A stretch of DNA of 64,000 nucleotides from Congeria kusceri (lineage: Eukaryota > Mollusca > Bivalvia > Myida > Dreissenidae): positions 58,001 through 122,000 of the forward strand of contig JAPFQT010000432.1 in the NCBI GenBank assembly GCA_027627225.1, in the 5' to 3' direction. Shown in pieces: positions 34,218 through 45,344 of this stretch. The notes below the pieces were generated by a model. The model had not been told where the DNA came from. It saw nothing but the letters and a program-made list of their open reading frames with translations, and did not search any database. The stretch's first letter is position 1. Every line of letters begins with the position of its first letter. A program made the position numbers and the translations under genes.

Positions 34218-35072
34218 TTATTTGAACACTTCCAGATCAGACTGACTGTTGATTCTAAGTATTTTAGAGATTCCTTGGTGGGTTACCTTGACAAGGACCG
34301 TTCCGTCCGATGACCAAGCACTGTCGATCTTCTTGGAGCGTGCCAGCATACGTGCGTTGAAAAGTAGCTGCGAGCGCTCCTTTGTAAGATCTTCATTTAT
34401 GAAGACTTGGTCTCGCCCAACGCAGTTTTTAAGTTCACGTCTTTTTAGGTATAACTTTTGTCGGGCTCTGTAGCTGACAAATTTGACCAGAATAGGTCGG
34501 GGCCTTCCACTAACAACTTTTCCCGATCTATGGCTGCGATCAATTTCTTCCAGCCTAACATCTGCGCCCACTTCCTTGCATACCTGCATGATGATTGTGT
34601 CTGTTGATACTCTATTGTCCTGGTCAGTTTCCGGGATTCCTGAAATTCTCAGGCTATTCCTGCGACTGTATTGTTCCGCGGCATCACGTGAACTCTCAAG
34701 CTTCGAGACGGTTTCTTTCAATATTTTATTTTCGTTTGCCAGCAGATCGTTCTGGTGTTCAACTTCACTGATTCTATGTGTCAGACCAGCAATAACACCA
34801 TTGACAATAGAATCGACCATACCTTTCAAGATCGTTTCCATATTTGCACACACTGATTGCTGCACTGCCTTGATGATCGTTTCAATGGAAGCCTGATCTA
34901 TAATACGGCATGCCGGATTTTCTGACATCGTGTCAAGTGTGTATTGGAAGTCCTCAGAGGCGGAGTCGCTTAGAATGCGATTCTTCTTTAGATCAGAGAT
35001 GGTGTCAGGCGTAGATAACACGGACGCACTTCGTTTGGTAGAATTTATTGGAGTGGATGAGATGAAACTCAT
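34218..35072 (-). CDS. LINE ORF1: coiled coil and RNA-binding protein
   Basis: 284 residues. Residues about 95-135 have coiled-coil character (HRISEVEHQNDLLANENKIL). Residues about 138-200 start with SRRNSLRISGIPE, the entry of the RRM-like domain seen in L1-type ORF1 proteins, and about 205-270 (KRRELK, FINEDLTKERSQLLFNAR) match the C-terminal domain of such proteins. It would bind the element's RNA as an oligomer. The N-terminal 60 residues are Ser/Thr-rich. It is followed by about 440 bases before the small ORF. No stops or frameshifts. Confidence 0.9.
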   Translation of the reverse strand: MSFISSTPINSTKRSASVLSTPDTISDLKKNRILSDSASEDFQYTLDTMSENPACRIIDQASIETIIKAVQQSVCANMETILKGMVDSIVNGVIAGLTHRISEVEHQNDLLANENKILKETVSKLESSRDAAEQYSRRNSLRISGIPETDQDNRVSTDTIIMQVCKEVGADVRLEEIDRSHRSGKVVSGRPRPILVKFVSYRARQKLYLKRRELKNCVGRDQVFINEDLTKERSQLLFNARMLARSKKIDSAWSSDGTVLVKVTHQGISKILRINSQSDLEVFK

Positions 35073-35454
35073 TATTTAAAAGGACGTGTCCCTTATTTTC
35101 TACACACAGTATACTTATATGGTAGTCTGACGTAACGTGGACTGTGTTCGCTGTGTTCGCTGTATTTACATTATTTCCTCGTGCTGTGTGTAAACAATAA
35201 AATGTCTAAAAATAGATTCACAAAGCAAACCACAAAGGAAGTAACTTACTTAGTTTTCTCCGATTATTTCAATATTACAACTAAACATCCAACACATGAT
35301 CACATTTCACTTTTATTCACTCCCAGAACGACACTTTTACTGTATTAGAACATGTGAAATTTATAATTTAACTTGACCAGAAAAAAGCACAACACAACAC
35401 AACATGTCCGCAGCCATTTTTTCGAGTTTTTTTTGAAAGGAATTACTATTACAA
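35073..35454 (-). promoter_or_regulatory. LINE 5' leader with a YY1-like site
   Basis: 382 bases from the duplication to ORF1. LINE promoters are internal to this region. On the minus strand, AAAAATGGCTGCGG (35421-35408; 33-47 bases from the 5' end) fits AAnATGGCnGC, the YY1 consensus, in the element's sense direction. Confidence 0.45.
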
Positions 35455-35470
35455 TATTAACAATATTTAG
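35455..35470. repeat. Target-site duplication, right copy
   Basis: Identical 16 bases to 29547-29562; marks the 5' end of the LINE. Confidence 0.85.
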
Positions 35471-35999
35471 CTCGTTAGTGACATCAGATAAACAGTTTGT
35501 GTGACCTCACGATTTGCGCCTGGACTAGATTTCTTTATGCATAGATGTGTCTTTTAACATTATTGAGAGTATTTTGTATTTATAGCAAATAACTCGGTTT
35601 GTATTGGTTATCAACATGTATATACACGTTTACTAATATAGATTTCATTCCGAATAGCAGTTTGGTAAATGTGTCATTTCAGCATGGGAGTACCGTAACC
35701 CGGCAACTTGTTAATGTTGTGAAGATAATCCACAAAATCCTTGTAAAATTACAACAGTTTATATGCTGTTGCAAATAAAGCATTACTGTTATATAAGATT
35801 GATACTTCCATCTGATAAGATTGCTACTGTTAACACTTCTGCAATACATTTGTATATTTGCTGTGTTTTCATACAATATAAATTATATATGACCAAAATG
35901 CGTTCGAAGCGAGCGCTATTTTTATAAAATGAATGAGTGGCAGGTCAACATATTGTCAGACAATACTACTAATAAGTACGAATTTTGGTGTTAGCATTC
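35471..35999. other. AT-rich stretch, nothing recognised
   Basis: No gene or repeat family seen between the LINE and the next TTAA-flanked element. Confidence 0.4.
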
Positions 36000-36295
36000 T
36001 TAAAGGGACTTGGGCACGGATTTTTCTATTATTAAAACATACCATTAAAAGTCTTAACTTGACAATTGGACGTATCTGAACAAAACATATTACGTATATT
36101 CTTATTTGGACCATTAAACGTCTTAACTTGACAATTGGACGTATCTGAACTAAAAATATTACGTATATTCTTATTTGGACCATTAAACGTCTTAACTTGA
36201 CAAATGGACGTATCTGAACTAAAAAGATTACGTATATTCTTATTTGGGTGATCGGACAATTGTAATTTTGTGATTCTGTAAATAGGTCCCTTTAA
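36000..36295. mobile_element. TTAA-flanked MITE-like element with three 69-bp units
   Basis: The ends are TTAAAGGGAC...GTCCCTTTAA, inverted for 10 bases and then imperfectly; this matches the ends of the 10815-11074 element. Inside, three near-identical 69-bp units lie at 36041-36109, 36110-36178 and 36179-36247, each running from 'accattaaa' to 'cttatttgg'. Because 69 is a multiple of three, the minus strand shows repeated open frames that are artefacts. Confidence 0.8.
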
Positions 36296-39144
36296 GATAT
36301 AATATTTTATAGAATTACTTATTCATTTTCTTTTTCGCGTGTATTATTACTATTTTATGAATTATAGGAAATTAAGTAGTATGTACCTGAATGCACTGTA
36401 ATGTTGTCTACAAAAGCAATGTTAGTAAAAGTAACATTTAACTCAATAGATATAGTTGTTTTTCTTAATATGACAATATCAGAACTATGTGGATGCAAAC
36501 AGATGCCATTTCAAATATTAGAAGACGGTGCGTGATCTAATACTTGTTCAGAATAAAATGAGACTACTTCACACCAACGTTGTCGTTTGAATCACCCATA
36601 CGCTGCACTTGTTTCAACTTTCAACTGTTAATCAAGAAGTGCAAAAAATTTCCAGTAGAAATGATGTAAATAATCAAAACGCCGACAGCATAGAAAGACT
36701 GTTGGCGAAACATGTTAATTATGAGTGCACTGTTGCTAAAAAGGAAACATTTGTTTGAATAAAGTTCAATAGCCCACCTTTAAACTTGATAATATGGCTT
36801 CTTATTATATACAAATGTATATCATCCAGTCAGCTATAGACATTCGTGCCACGTGACCGTCCCAATATTTGACCAACATACGGCCTCAGGCCAAAACGGC
36901 TGTCTTCAGCCCAATTTACAAGGTCAATATGAATTCAACTAATTCATGACAAGTTTATTAATTAACATTATATCATGCAGCATCGTTCAGTTTTAATAGT
37001 ACAAGTATTAAAACTATTATTTCGATACAGATAGAAATAGAATACAGCATTTTTCAGTTTTACAAGGCCAGCAGTAATAACAATGTTTTTATTCTTGTAA
37101 CTGCCTATTGTTAAATATAACGACCAAACAGTACATAAAGTACTTGCTAAAAAAATAACCAGTTCGCGTTTTTAAAATAATGCATAAAATGATAGCACAA
37201 AAATGGCGCAAACAATGCCAAAATATGATCTCTTATAAGGCCAAGCTAATCCTGAATCCTGATTTGCCAAATCTCGTATTAGCCGCGTTTTTCCTGGCAT
37301 TGGCCGAGTTTTGAAATTTATTGGCGAGGTTTACATTGTATCAAGCGAACAAAGTGACCAGATTCTCATTTAATATTGTAAAGTTAATTAATACTGTAAC
37401 GAAACATGGTTTAATTAACTGTTTATAACGTTACCCGTACATAAATAAGGCCTGCAAGTTGCAAAGCCTACACACAATTCTGAAGTCTTGTGAAAACTGG
37501 TTTTCGTCATCTCTATTCATTTTGTTTACATTTACATCGTTATTCCATGTCTGAATATCGATGAACACTTTCAATCAACTGTATAATATTCCATTCGACA
37601 ACTTTAATCAGTGTGTAATTCTGATTTCAACTAACGCGCTACTGAGAATCTATTACATTGTATTTTTACAAACACTTGCATGAAGCCCCTGAATCAAATT
37701 AACAGTCTTGCATTATTTGCTTGAAGATTAGTTTTCGTCTAGAAATTATTATTTTTGAAAGCGTATACAAGCTAAAATCGTGCATTCAATTCTGCTCAAT
37801 TAGGAAACAGAGCGAGACGCCTGTTTAGCACACTGCAAATAGAGTAAGCGACCTGTTCCAATTACCTGTTCAACAGAAGTGACTCATTCAATAATAAATA
37901 TCTTGCAGTGTTGCAGGCTAGCAGCCGATGTCAAGTGTGCTAAAATACTTGCAACAAGCATTCAGAAAACTTGGTCCTAGACAAGAACATTAATACCGAA
38001 TAGGGAATTAATTTTTATTATCTAGCCGTGCATGTTAATATGAATTACGGTTGTGTAATTTGGAATTATTTAGAATTACATTTTTCCCTCAACTAGCTTT
38101 ACTCCTGAAGATGTTATTAAATTTATAAATAGAGGTTATATCTATCTATAAATAAACTATGGCGGACGCATCAGAATCGGAGATACTAAACCTTAAGCTG
38201 CTTTTGTTGATAAATACCCCTGGCTATTTTTGTGGAAAGTAGGTTGTAAGCATAGCTTCCGCGAATCAGTAAACGCCACATGCATTTTAGTCTTAGTGAA
38301 TATGTATACAGGCAATTGTAATAATACTGTTTTGTGTGATTGTATTTATTATTGTTAACAGACGGATGTATGAACAACACAGATCCGAAGTATGGTAATA
38401 TTCTTTATTTACTTTCCGTAGCATTCAGCGTCACATACAACACTATCTCTAATACCAAGATACATTCAGTTATAAACCACGCCACGCATACAGAGGTAAT
38501 ATTGTACTACATAGGTGTACTTGCTTACTACAACCTCATTTACCTTTAGATTAGAACTCATTAATTAACAATAGAAAAATATTCTGTGTTAATACTTAAT
38601 TGATCATAGTTTGAACAACATAAGCAAGATTTCAACATAAGAAAGATTTTCTGCTACAAGTCTATCATTCGGACACTAGGTTAATCTTCCCATTAATTTA
38701 TTCTCTTTCGCAAATATAATGTCCTGTTATCACCAAGTTCTAGCTTCTCGGGTCTGGTAAACATCACATAGTCACTTGAGAAGAACTTTTTCACATTGCT
38801 TAGTGATCATTGTCAACTATAATTGATATTATGTGATTAACAAAACAAGTATTTCAACCAACCATCTGAATATGAGAATTGTTATCAAAATATCGCTGTA
38901 TTGGTTCTAGAGTGAGAAACACTGTTGACATGAGTATTATATTTCACTAATTCTTCCCACAAGAAAAATATAGATATAAATATTTCTCGAAGTAGAAATA
39001 TTAGTATATTAGCACAAATTGTCAATAATCATACACAACGTATATTCACTGTGTTTACTGATTGTATAAAAGCATTATTATGGCTCTTCACTAAAACACA
39101 CATGATGTATTATTTTTCACTTAAATACACAATATAATTATCTG
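36296..39144. other. AT-rich stretch, no confident gene
   Basis: No splice-bounded exon or repeat array was recognised. Near 36,680-36,770 a short frame (LLAKHVNYECTVAKKETFV) ends before AATAAAG, possibly the tail of an old LINE or gene. The part closest to 39,144 could include a gypsy 3' LTR, but no TG...CA boundaries or second copy were found. Confidence 0.35.
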
Positions 39145-39600
39145 TCACTCATCATATAAACGCTTAGGCGGACGTCTCATTCTATGCGGACGTTGTTTTG
39201 GTTGTTGTTGTTTATCTGTCGGACGTTGTTGTTTATCTGGTTGACTTGTATGTCTTTTTTCTGAATCTGAGTCTGCGGGTTGAACACCATTTTCAACCTC
39301 GATACGTCACGGTATACGTGTTTTCCCTTGTGTAAAACTGTCAACATTGAACCTTTCCTTGCTATTACAATTCCAGGTACCGGATCTAACGTAGTTTCGA
39401 ATTTGTTTTTCTGTTCTCGTTTTAGCAAAACTCGATCTCCAACATGAAGTTTACTTGGCTGTGTACGTCGCCTTTTGTCTGCATATAGTTTGTTTCTTGT
39501 CTTAGCACGACTATCCTTATCACGAATTTCGCAGTCATCATTTTGAACTGGCGGTTTTGGTAATTTTGCATTCAATTGGCGATTGAACATGAGAAAAGCA
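39145..39600 (-). pseudogene. Ty3/gypsy-type integrase C-terminus
   Basis: The minus-strand frame reads LMFNRQLNAKLP, then a basic helix (RDKDSRAKTRNKLYADKRRR), then KLHVGDRVLLKREQKNKFET, the small beta-barrel domain found after the integrase catalytic core of Ty3/gypsy elements. After RLK (about 39,280) the frame is shifted by one base at an A4 run; the other frame continues RHTSQPDKQQRPTDKQQQ and closes with MRRPPKRLYDE and a stop at 39147-39145, a normal end for such proteins. The upstream part is replaced by a tandem repeat from 39,600, so the element is truncated. Confidence 0.75.
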
Positions 39601-40990
39601 TGCTTATATTCGACTTCACCGGTGCGTTCGTAGACAAACTGTCCATGATTGGTGAAGATTGGATAAAAAACCAGTCTCTATCCTGAATAATGTCCATTTT
39701 TGTATATTTTTTCACAAACAAAGGGCAATAAACTGGTGTTTCTGGCTCGATTTTGCTTATATTGGACGTCACCTTTAATATTATGGTCATAGACAAACCC
39801 TGCAAGATTGGTGAAGATTGGATGAAAAATTCTGAATAATGACCATTTTTGCATATTTGTTTTCACAAAAGGCAATTACTCCGGTGTTTATGACCCCATC
39901 TTGCTTATATTCGTATCCAACTGTAATCTAAAGGTAATAGACAAACTGTGCAAGATTGGTGAAGATTGGATGAAAAATGAAGTCTCTATTCTGAATAATG
40001 CTCATTTTTCTATATTTTTTTCACTAAAAGGGTAATAATAAATCCAGTGAAACAGAAAATACCATAAAAGCGGAAAGTGCCGTCCCGGATTAGCCCTTTC
40101 AGGCTGCACAGGTTTTCTGGGATGACACTGTACGCACATGCATTAAGCCCGGTTTTCGCACGACACGGCTCATGTTTTAATGTCGTGATCAGTGATTTAA
40201 ATTTACAGAAGGGATTAAACAAATGGCAGTAACTCTGGTGTTTCTGGCTCTATGTTGCTTATATTCAACTTAACCTGTAATCTTATGGCCATAGCAAACT
40301 GTTCAAGATCAATGACAACTGGATGAACAATAAAGTCTCTATACTGAATAATGTCCATTTTTGCTCATTTTTTCACAAACAGAGGGCAATAACTCTGGTG
40401 TTTCTCGTCAGATCTTGGTAAAAATTGGACGAAAAATTAAGCCTCTATCCTGAATAATGTCCATTTTTGTATAATTTTCCAAAAACAAAGGGCAATACCT
40501 CCGGTGTTTCTGGCTCTATCTTGCTTAAATTCAATTTGACTTGTAATCTTATGTCCACAGACAAACTGTGCAAAATTAATGCAAACTGGGCAATATCTCC
40601 GGTGTTTGAAACACGATCTGGCCGATTTATTTGGCGTCTGCTGAGATCTGATGGTCATTTACAAACTGTGAAAGTTTGGTTAAGATTGAATGGCAAATAA
40701 AGTCTATATGTTGGAAAAAGACATTTTTGCACTTTTTGGCATGAAAAAGGGGCAATAACTCTAGTGTTACAGGTGTGATTAGGCTCAATAACAATCCCGT
40801 CCAAGATTGTATGGTCATACACAACTGTGCAATATTGGCAAAGATTGGATAAAAAGTGAAGTCTCTATCGTGAGAACAAAGCAAATTGTTGACGGCACAC
40901 GGAAGACGGACTAGTGTTTTGAAACGTTCGGCCGGGTACCAGACTATGATTGTTAGTGATTTGAAGCCTATTGAGTCAAAATTATGCATG
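39601..40990. repeat. Bivalve-type tandem array, ~150-190-bp units
   Basis: Units share 'ggtgaagattggatgaaaaatgaagtctctatcctgaataatg', 'catttttgtata', 'cacaaacaaagggcaataactctggtgtttctggctcgatcttgcttatattc' and 'atagacaaactgtgcaagattgg'. Later units (40,560-40,990) are more diverged. The minus-strand open frames here are repeat by-products. Confidence 0.85.
40045..40205. mobile_element. Short hairpin element inserted in the array
   Basis: A ~150-base block beginning 'aaataccataaaagcggaaagtgccgtcc' interrupts the array. It holds a degenerate inverted repeat ('cggattagccc...gcacaggttttctggg') and then 'cgcacatgcattaagcccggttttcgcacgacacggctca'. I recall the same block as a very common short element in heterodont bivalves. 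Confidence 0.6.
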
Positions 40991-42930
40991 TTCTCGATTT
41001 TCCATACTACAGTTTAAAACTGATACATTGCAGTAACTGGTTGTCAAATAAACTTCGGTATCTGCATTATCTTAATCACTTTAACATGGAGACTGTGAAT
41101 AGCGAAAATTAGGGGTGTCATTAGTTTGACGTGATTTTTTTTTAGAAACTGTAATTGTAATAAATAACATGAGATACACATTATATTACACATGCCATAC
41201 ATTATCTTAAATAATTAAAAGGGCCCTTTCAGGTTTTGATTTACTAACTGGTAGCCAGCAAGGAAAAGGAGTAGTCTTCAGCGGTTTTCGGTTATTTCGT
41301 TAACACAGCCATTTTGCAACCATTCATTGTCGGTTATTTCGTAACCATGTCGATCAATTCGTTACCACTTTGTTTGTGCGTTTCTTACTGATAATATAAT
41401 CAAAACAATAGGTATGAAATAACGCTTTGAATCGAGTAAAATTGAACATACGTAACATTTTAAATGTTTGGTTATGCCAAACAGTCAATCTAATTAAAAT
41501 CATCTCCAGTCTGACGCTACTATATTATCAGCTGACTGGATCTGATGACTTCGCATTAGGGATCACGTTCAGATGACCTTTTTATAAGCCAATCAAACTG
41601 TTGCCTTCAAAATATTGCGGTATAACTTCATATATTAACCACAAATACTATGCACGAAATTAACGTGAACTTTGGATGTTTAGTCGCCTTAGGTACAACT
41701 ATATCCATTATTTTCCCCGTGAAAATGAACTGTTAATGATTTTTTCTCGAGAATCAGTTGGCAATGCATCACTTTTCAAAAACTGTGGCCAAACATTGCT
41801 GTGCAAAAGGCAAGTTCATTGGACGCAGCAGGACTGATGTTTTATTGTTCGGAAGGTCATGTGAACGTGACCTGTTATACGATGTCTTCAGATCCTAACA
41901 ATGTTAGGAATTGAGTTTAGTAAGATTGGCCGAACAGTCTGTAAACGCCATTGTGACATCATCGTTAGAAAAGCCGGGTGTTGAACAGAACAAAACAGAA
42001 CGTTTATTGATATAACATGTACAATTACAGTTCATCTTTACATATACAAAATTATCATAAATTAGCCTATGCATGGCAATGCGAAAGAGAACATTATACA
42101 ATATTTATAGTTGTTTCAGGTCATCAAATAAATTGTGCCTATTTAAAGCAACAAGTCTCGTCGTCGTCTATCATTAGTGTTGCATGACATTTTTAAAATA
42201 TTTGCTTGTCTGCCAGAATACATTTTTAACATATGCGATGAGAGTCTTAGTTTTGATAAAAAAATAATTAACTTACAGATTTAAACTTTGTCTAAATAAT
42301 CTGCTAATTCAAATCGTGTTAAACTCTTTATATAATGTCAGTGAACTCTTTACATTTACATCATGTTTCTTTAAACTATGTACATGTCAATTAGTCTGGT
42401 TTTAAAAATGGGTATGTTGGACCGTATAAATACATTAATATTAACTGATTCTGGATATATCCATACATCATAAAGGCCAGTATTATGAAGCCAGGCTAGC
42501 ACCCTTGATAACCAATCATAATATTTTCTGCATCATATCGCATATATATTGAACACACATAAACACAAGTGGTTATTGTAAAATCGTTTTACTTTGCAAA
42601 ATGGACCAATTAATTTTAGTAGATTCATTAGTCAAACTTATGCAACAAACAGAAGTGTTCAGTCAAATCTATTTAAATGCTAAAAAGTTATATGCATTCA
42701 AACTTAACAAAAGTTTCTTTTTTAATTCGTTATAACAACATGCAATTTGTTTTGTTTAACAGTGTATAGCTTTATACAATATTTTTAAATTCTTACATAA
42801 CGAGTTATATACGTATAAAGGGAAGCGTCCAAGCTCACCATAGACTACTGAATTAGAAGAAATCAGTTTAATCCCTAGTTTTCTTTTAACAAATCTTCTA
42901 TGAACTATTTTAATATACTCAGCTTTCGAA
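40991..42930. other. AT-rich stretch, no gene seen
   Basis: No coding frame or repeat family was recognised. Minus-strand open frames of 65-77 codons have no domain content. Confidence 0.4.
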
Positions 42931-42936
42931 ACTAGA

Positions 42937-43705
42937 GGGCCGTGATGGCGCAAAGCGCTCACCTGAGAACTGGTACAGATAAAGACCATACTGTTATGAC
43001 AGGTTTGAAAATTAAGTTATCTGAACAATACGAAGAGGGGGATAGTATCAATTTTGATTTAAAACATCGGTTAGTGCAATGAGCTAACTAAAGTACGAGT
43101 TGGGTAGTAGATGTGCAATTTTTTTGCCAATGGTTCTCAAATCATTATCTTCGATATTCTTACCTGACTTTCATTAAGTCATGGACAATGCAGAGACAGT
43201 AGATTTTGATGTCTTTTTTGCAAACAGTTTTGGAGAACTAGTTGCAATGCGATAATTGCGATGGCTGTGCTATAAGGTCAAGTTTTGCTTTTTCTTTCAT
43301 AATTTTCCGTCCAATTATGATAAATGATGTAATGCAGGCTCTTAAGACATCAATGTTGCATGTCCAAATAACTGCATGCAAGTCTAGCAACTATTGGAAA
43401 TCAAATTGCATTTATCAATTTGTATGGTCATGCGCAAATGTACAAGTTTGGTCAACATTGAATCACTATATTCGACTTCACCTTTAATCTTACGGTCATA
43501 GACAAATTGTACAAGATTGGTGAAGATTGGATAAAAAATGAAGTATCTATCCTGAATAACGTCCATTTTTGCATATTTTTTTCACAACAAAGGGCAATAA
43601 CTCTGGTGTTTCTGGTCCGATCTTGCTTATATTCGACTTCAACTGTAATCTCATGGTAATAGACAAACTGTGCAAGATTGGTGAAGATTAGATGAACAAG
43701 ATTCT
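42937..43705. repeat. Head and units of the 39.6-kb repeat family
   Basis: 'gagggccgtgatggcgcaaagcgctcacctgag' (42937-42968) is a known-looking head of bivalve arrays. Units like those at 39,600-40,990 follow from about 43,440 to 43,700 ('ggtcatagacaaattgtacaagattggtgaagattgg'). The stretch between is unique-looking AT-rich sequence. Confidence 0.65.
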
Positions 43706-43719
43706 GCGTTTGATAAACA

Positions 43720-44165
43720 CACATGCGCCCGGTTGGTGTTGGGTAGCCAATTTCTTAGTCCAAATTAGATCAAGGTCAAGGTCAAAGCAAGGTTGGGTGA
43801 TATGGGTGGATTGGGAACGGTCATACGTAAAACCTGTGTAAATATCCAAGTGTTGTAGTAAGCGGTGTTGGTGCTAAACGAAACGGTAAAATCTAGTTAA
43901 CCAAGAAATGGCACTTTTGAATCAGTATAAGTCCAAATTAGTTAATGGTCAAGGTCAAAGTAAAGTTGGGTAATATGAGTGGATTGGGGAAGGACATAAG
44001 CAACAACTGTGTAAGTATCAAAGTGTTGTAGCAAGCGGTGTTGGTGCTAGACGAAACGGTAAAATCTAGTTAACCAAGAATCAGCCCATTTGAATTATTC
44101 TAAGTGAAATTAGGTCAAGGTTAAGGTCAAAGTAAGGTTGGGTAATATGGGTGCATTGGGAACGA
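43720..44165. repeat. ~172-bp tandem units with AAGGTCAAGGTCAAAG
   Basis: Two full units and a partial third start near 43,757, 43,929 and 44,102. They share 'agtccaaattag', the AGGTCA-rich block, 'aggttgggtaatatgggtggattggg', 'tgttgtagcaagcggtgttggtgcta' and 'aacggtaaaatctagttaaccaagaa'. Confidence 0.8.
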
Positions 44166-45344
44166 TAAATGCAGTCAGTAAGATTTGAGTGATAATCCAA
44201 TTATTTCAAATGATACGAGGCAGCAAACTGTTACAGCAGCTTGGTGCAAATACTCTAGCGTTCAATACATCAGAATTAGGGGAGGTCGAATAAAGAAAGG
44301 TTGTTAGTAAAATGTAATCAGCAAGCATACATGTATGTTGCAATGTATTTATAATGCTAGCAATATTACTTCTCAAAAGTAACCATCATATAGGTAGTTT
44401 TAAATATTTGCTTTTTAATATTGTAGTAAAGTATAGGGCACGTTTATTTTTGGAAAACAATACGTATATGCATTTGGTTTGTTCTAAAGTGTGTTCTATG
44501 CTCTATATTGTAGTATATGCATGATCTATAATTGAGCCACAATTGCCTATTTGATAGATGTAATTGCATGTTTCAATGCGGTTTTCTTAAATGAGTGAAA
44601 TAATATGTATCTGAGTAAGTATAAGAGTGCTCTTCTAAAAAGTCAGTGTAGCTTGCATGCGAAAGGGCGTTTACGTTTTGTTTCAATATATTATGATGTC
44701 TTCGATAGCGTAATATGTATGCATTTATTATATTAAAACGGATTTCATCGTTTTGTATTTCAAGTATTGCGTTACTTTCGCGTGCCTCATGTTGAAGGCA
44801 TAACAGGATGCTTTAACCCACATCTAGGGACAAATTAAATGTTAAGTATTCATATTAAACATGCACTTAATTTAGTTTGATAATACATGTAAATAACCGT
44901 AATCTGACGGCATAATGTTATACTTTAATGCTTAATTTTATTTATTCTATGGTATCTTATTATTTAACTGCATCAGACTTAAACTTTTTTTCATATTTTT
45001 TATATCAGACCCTGAAACAACATTAATGGAAAGTCAGACCTGATCAGTTGTTCTCAAACAGTTCCAGGATATCGGACTAATTAGTTATTACATGTCATAT
45101 TCATCTGTGAAGTTTTATTATTGTTCTTATAGTTGTAATAGCTATATATTCACTCTAACGGTAGTAATGGTTGTTATTAATAATAGAATAACTTACTGAA
45201 CATGTGTGTTGATATGTATTTATGATGCTAGCAATATTAAACTAACAATGTTACATGTAGTCATTATTTACTGCTAAAATTGATAACCGTTAACTTTATT
45301 AAATATTTTAGTCCACCTACAGGTTAACAAAGATTTAAACAATC

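Larger units (their letters stand above)
29563..35454 (-). mobile_element. Full-length LINE (CR1/L2-like), both ORFs intact
   Basis: The element is 5,892 bp, read on the minus strand: a 5' leader (35454-35073), ORF1 (35072-34218), an inter-ORF region with a small hydrophobic ORF (33777-33502), ORF2 (33505-29942), and a 3' untranslated region ending with AATAAA at 29579-29574 and a short A-rich end. It is bounded by perfect 16-bp direct repeats, the hallmark of target-primed reverse transcription. Two long uninterrupted ORFs and a perfect duplication point to a recent insertion. Placement near CR1/L2 is from the endonuclease-RT order, the C-terminal Cys/His motif and the lack of a long poly(A); the clade is not certain. 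Confidence 0.9.

Noticed and set aside
35956..36259. Two minus-strand 75-codon frames with repeated SDTSNCQVKTFNGPNKN-type text
   Set aside because: By-products of the three 69-bp units.
38000..39144. 3' LTR of the gypsy fragment
   Set aside because: No TG...CA ends, polypurine tract or second copy could be identified.
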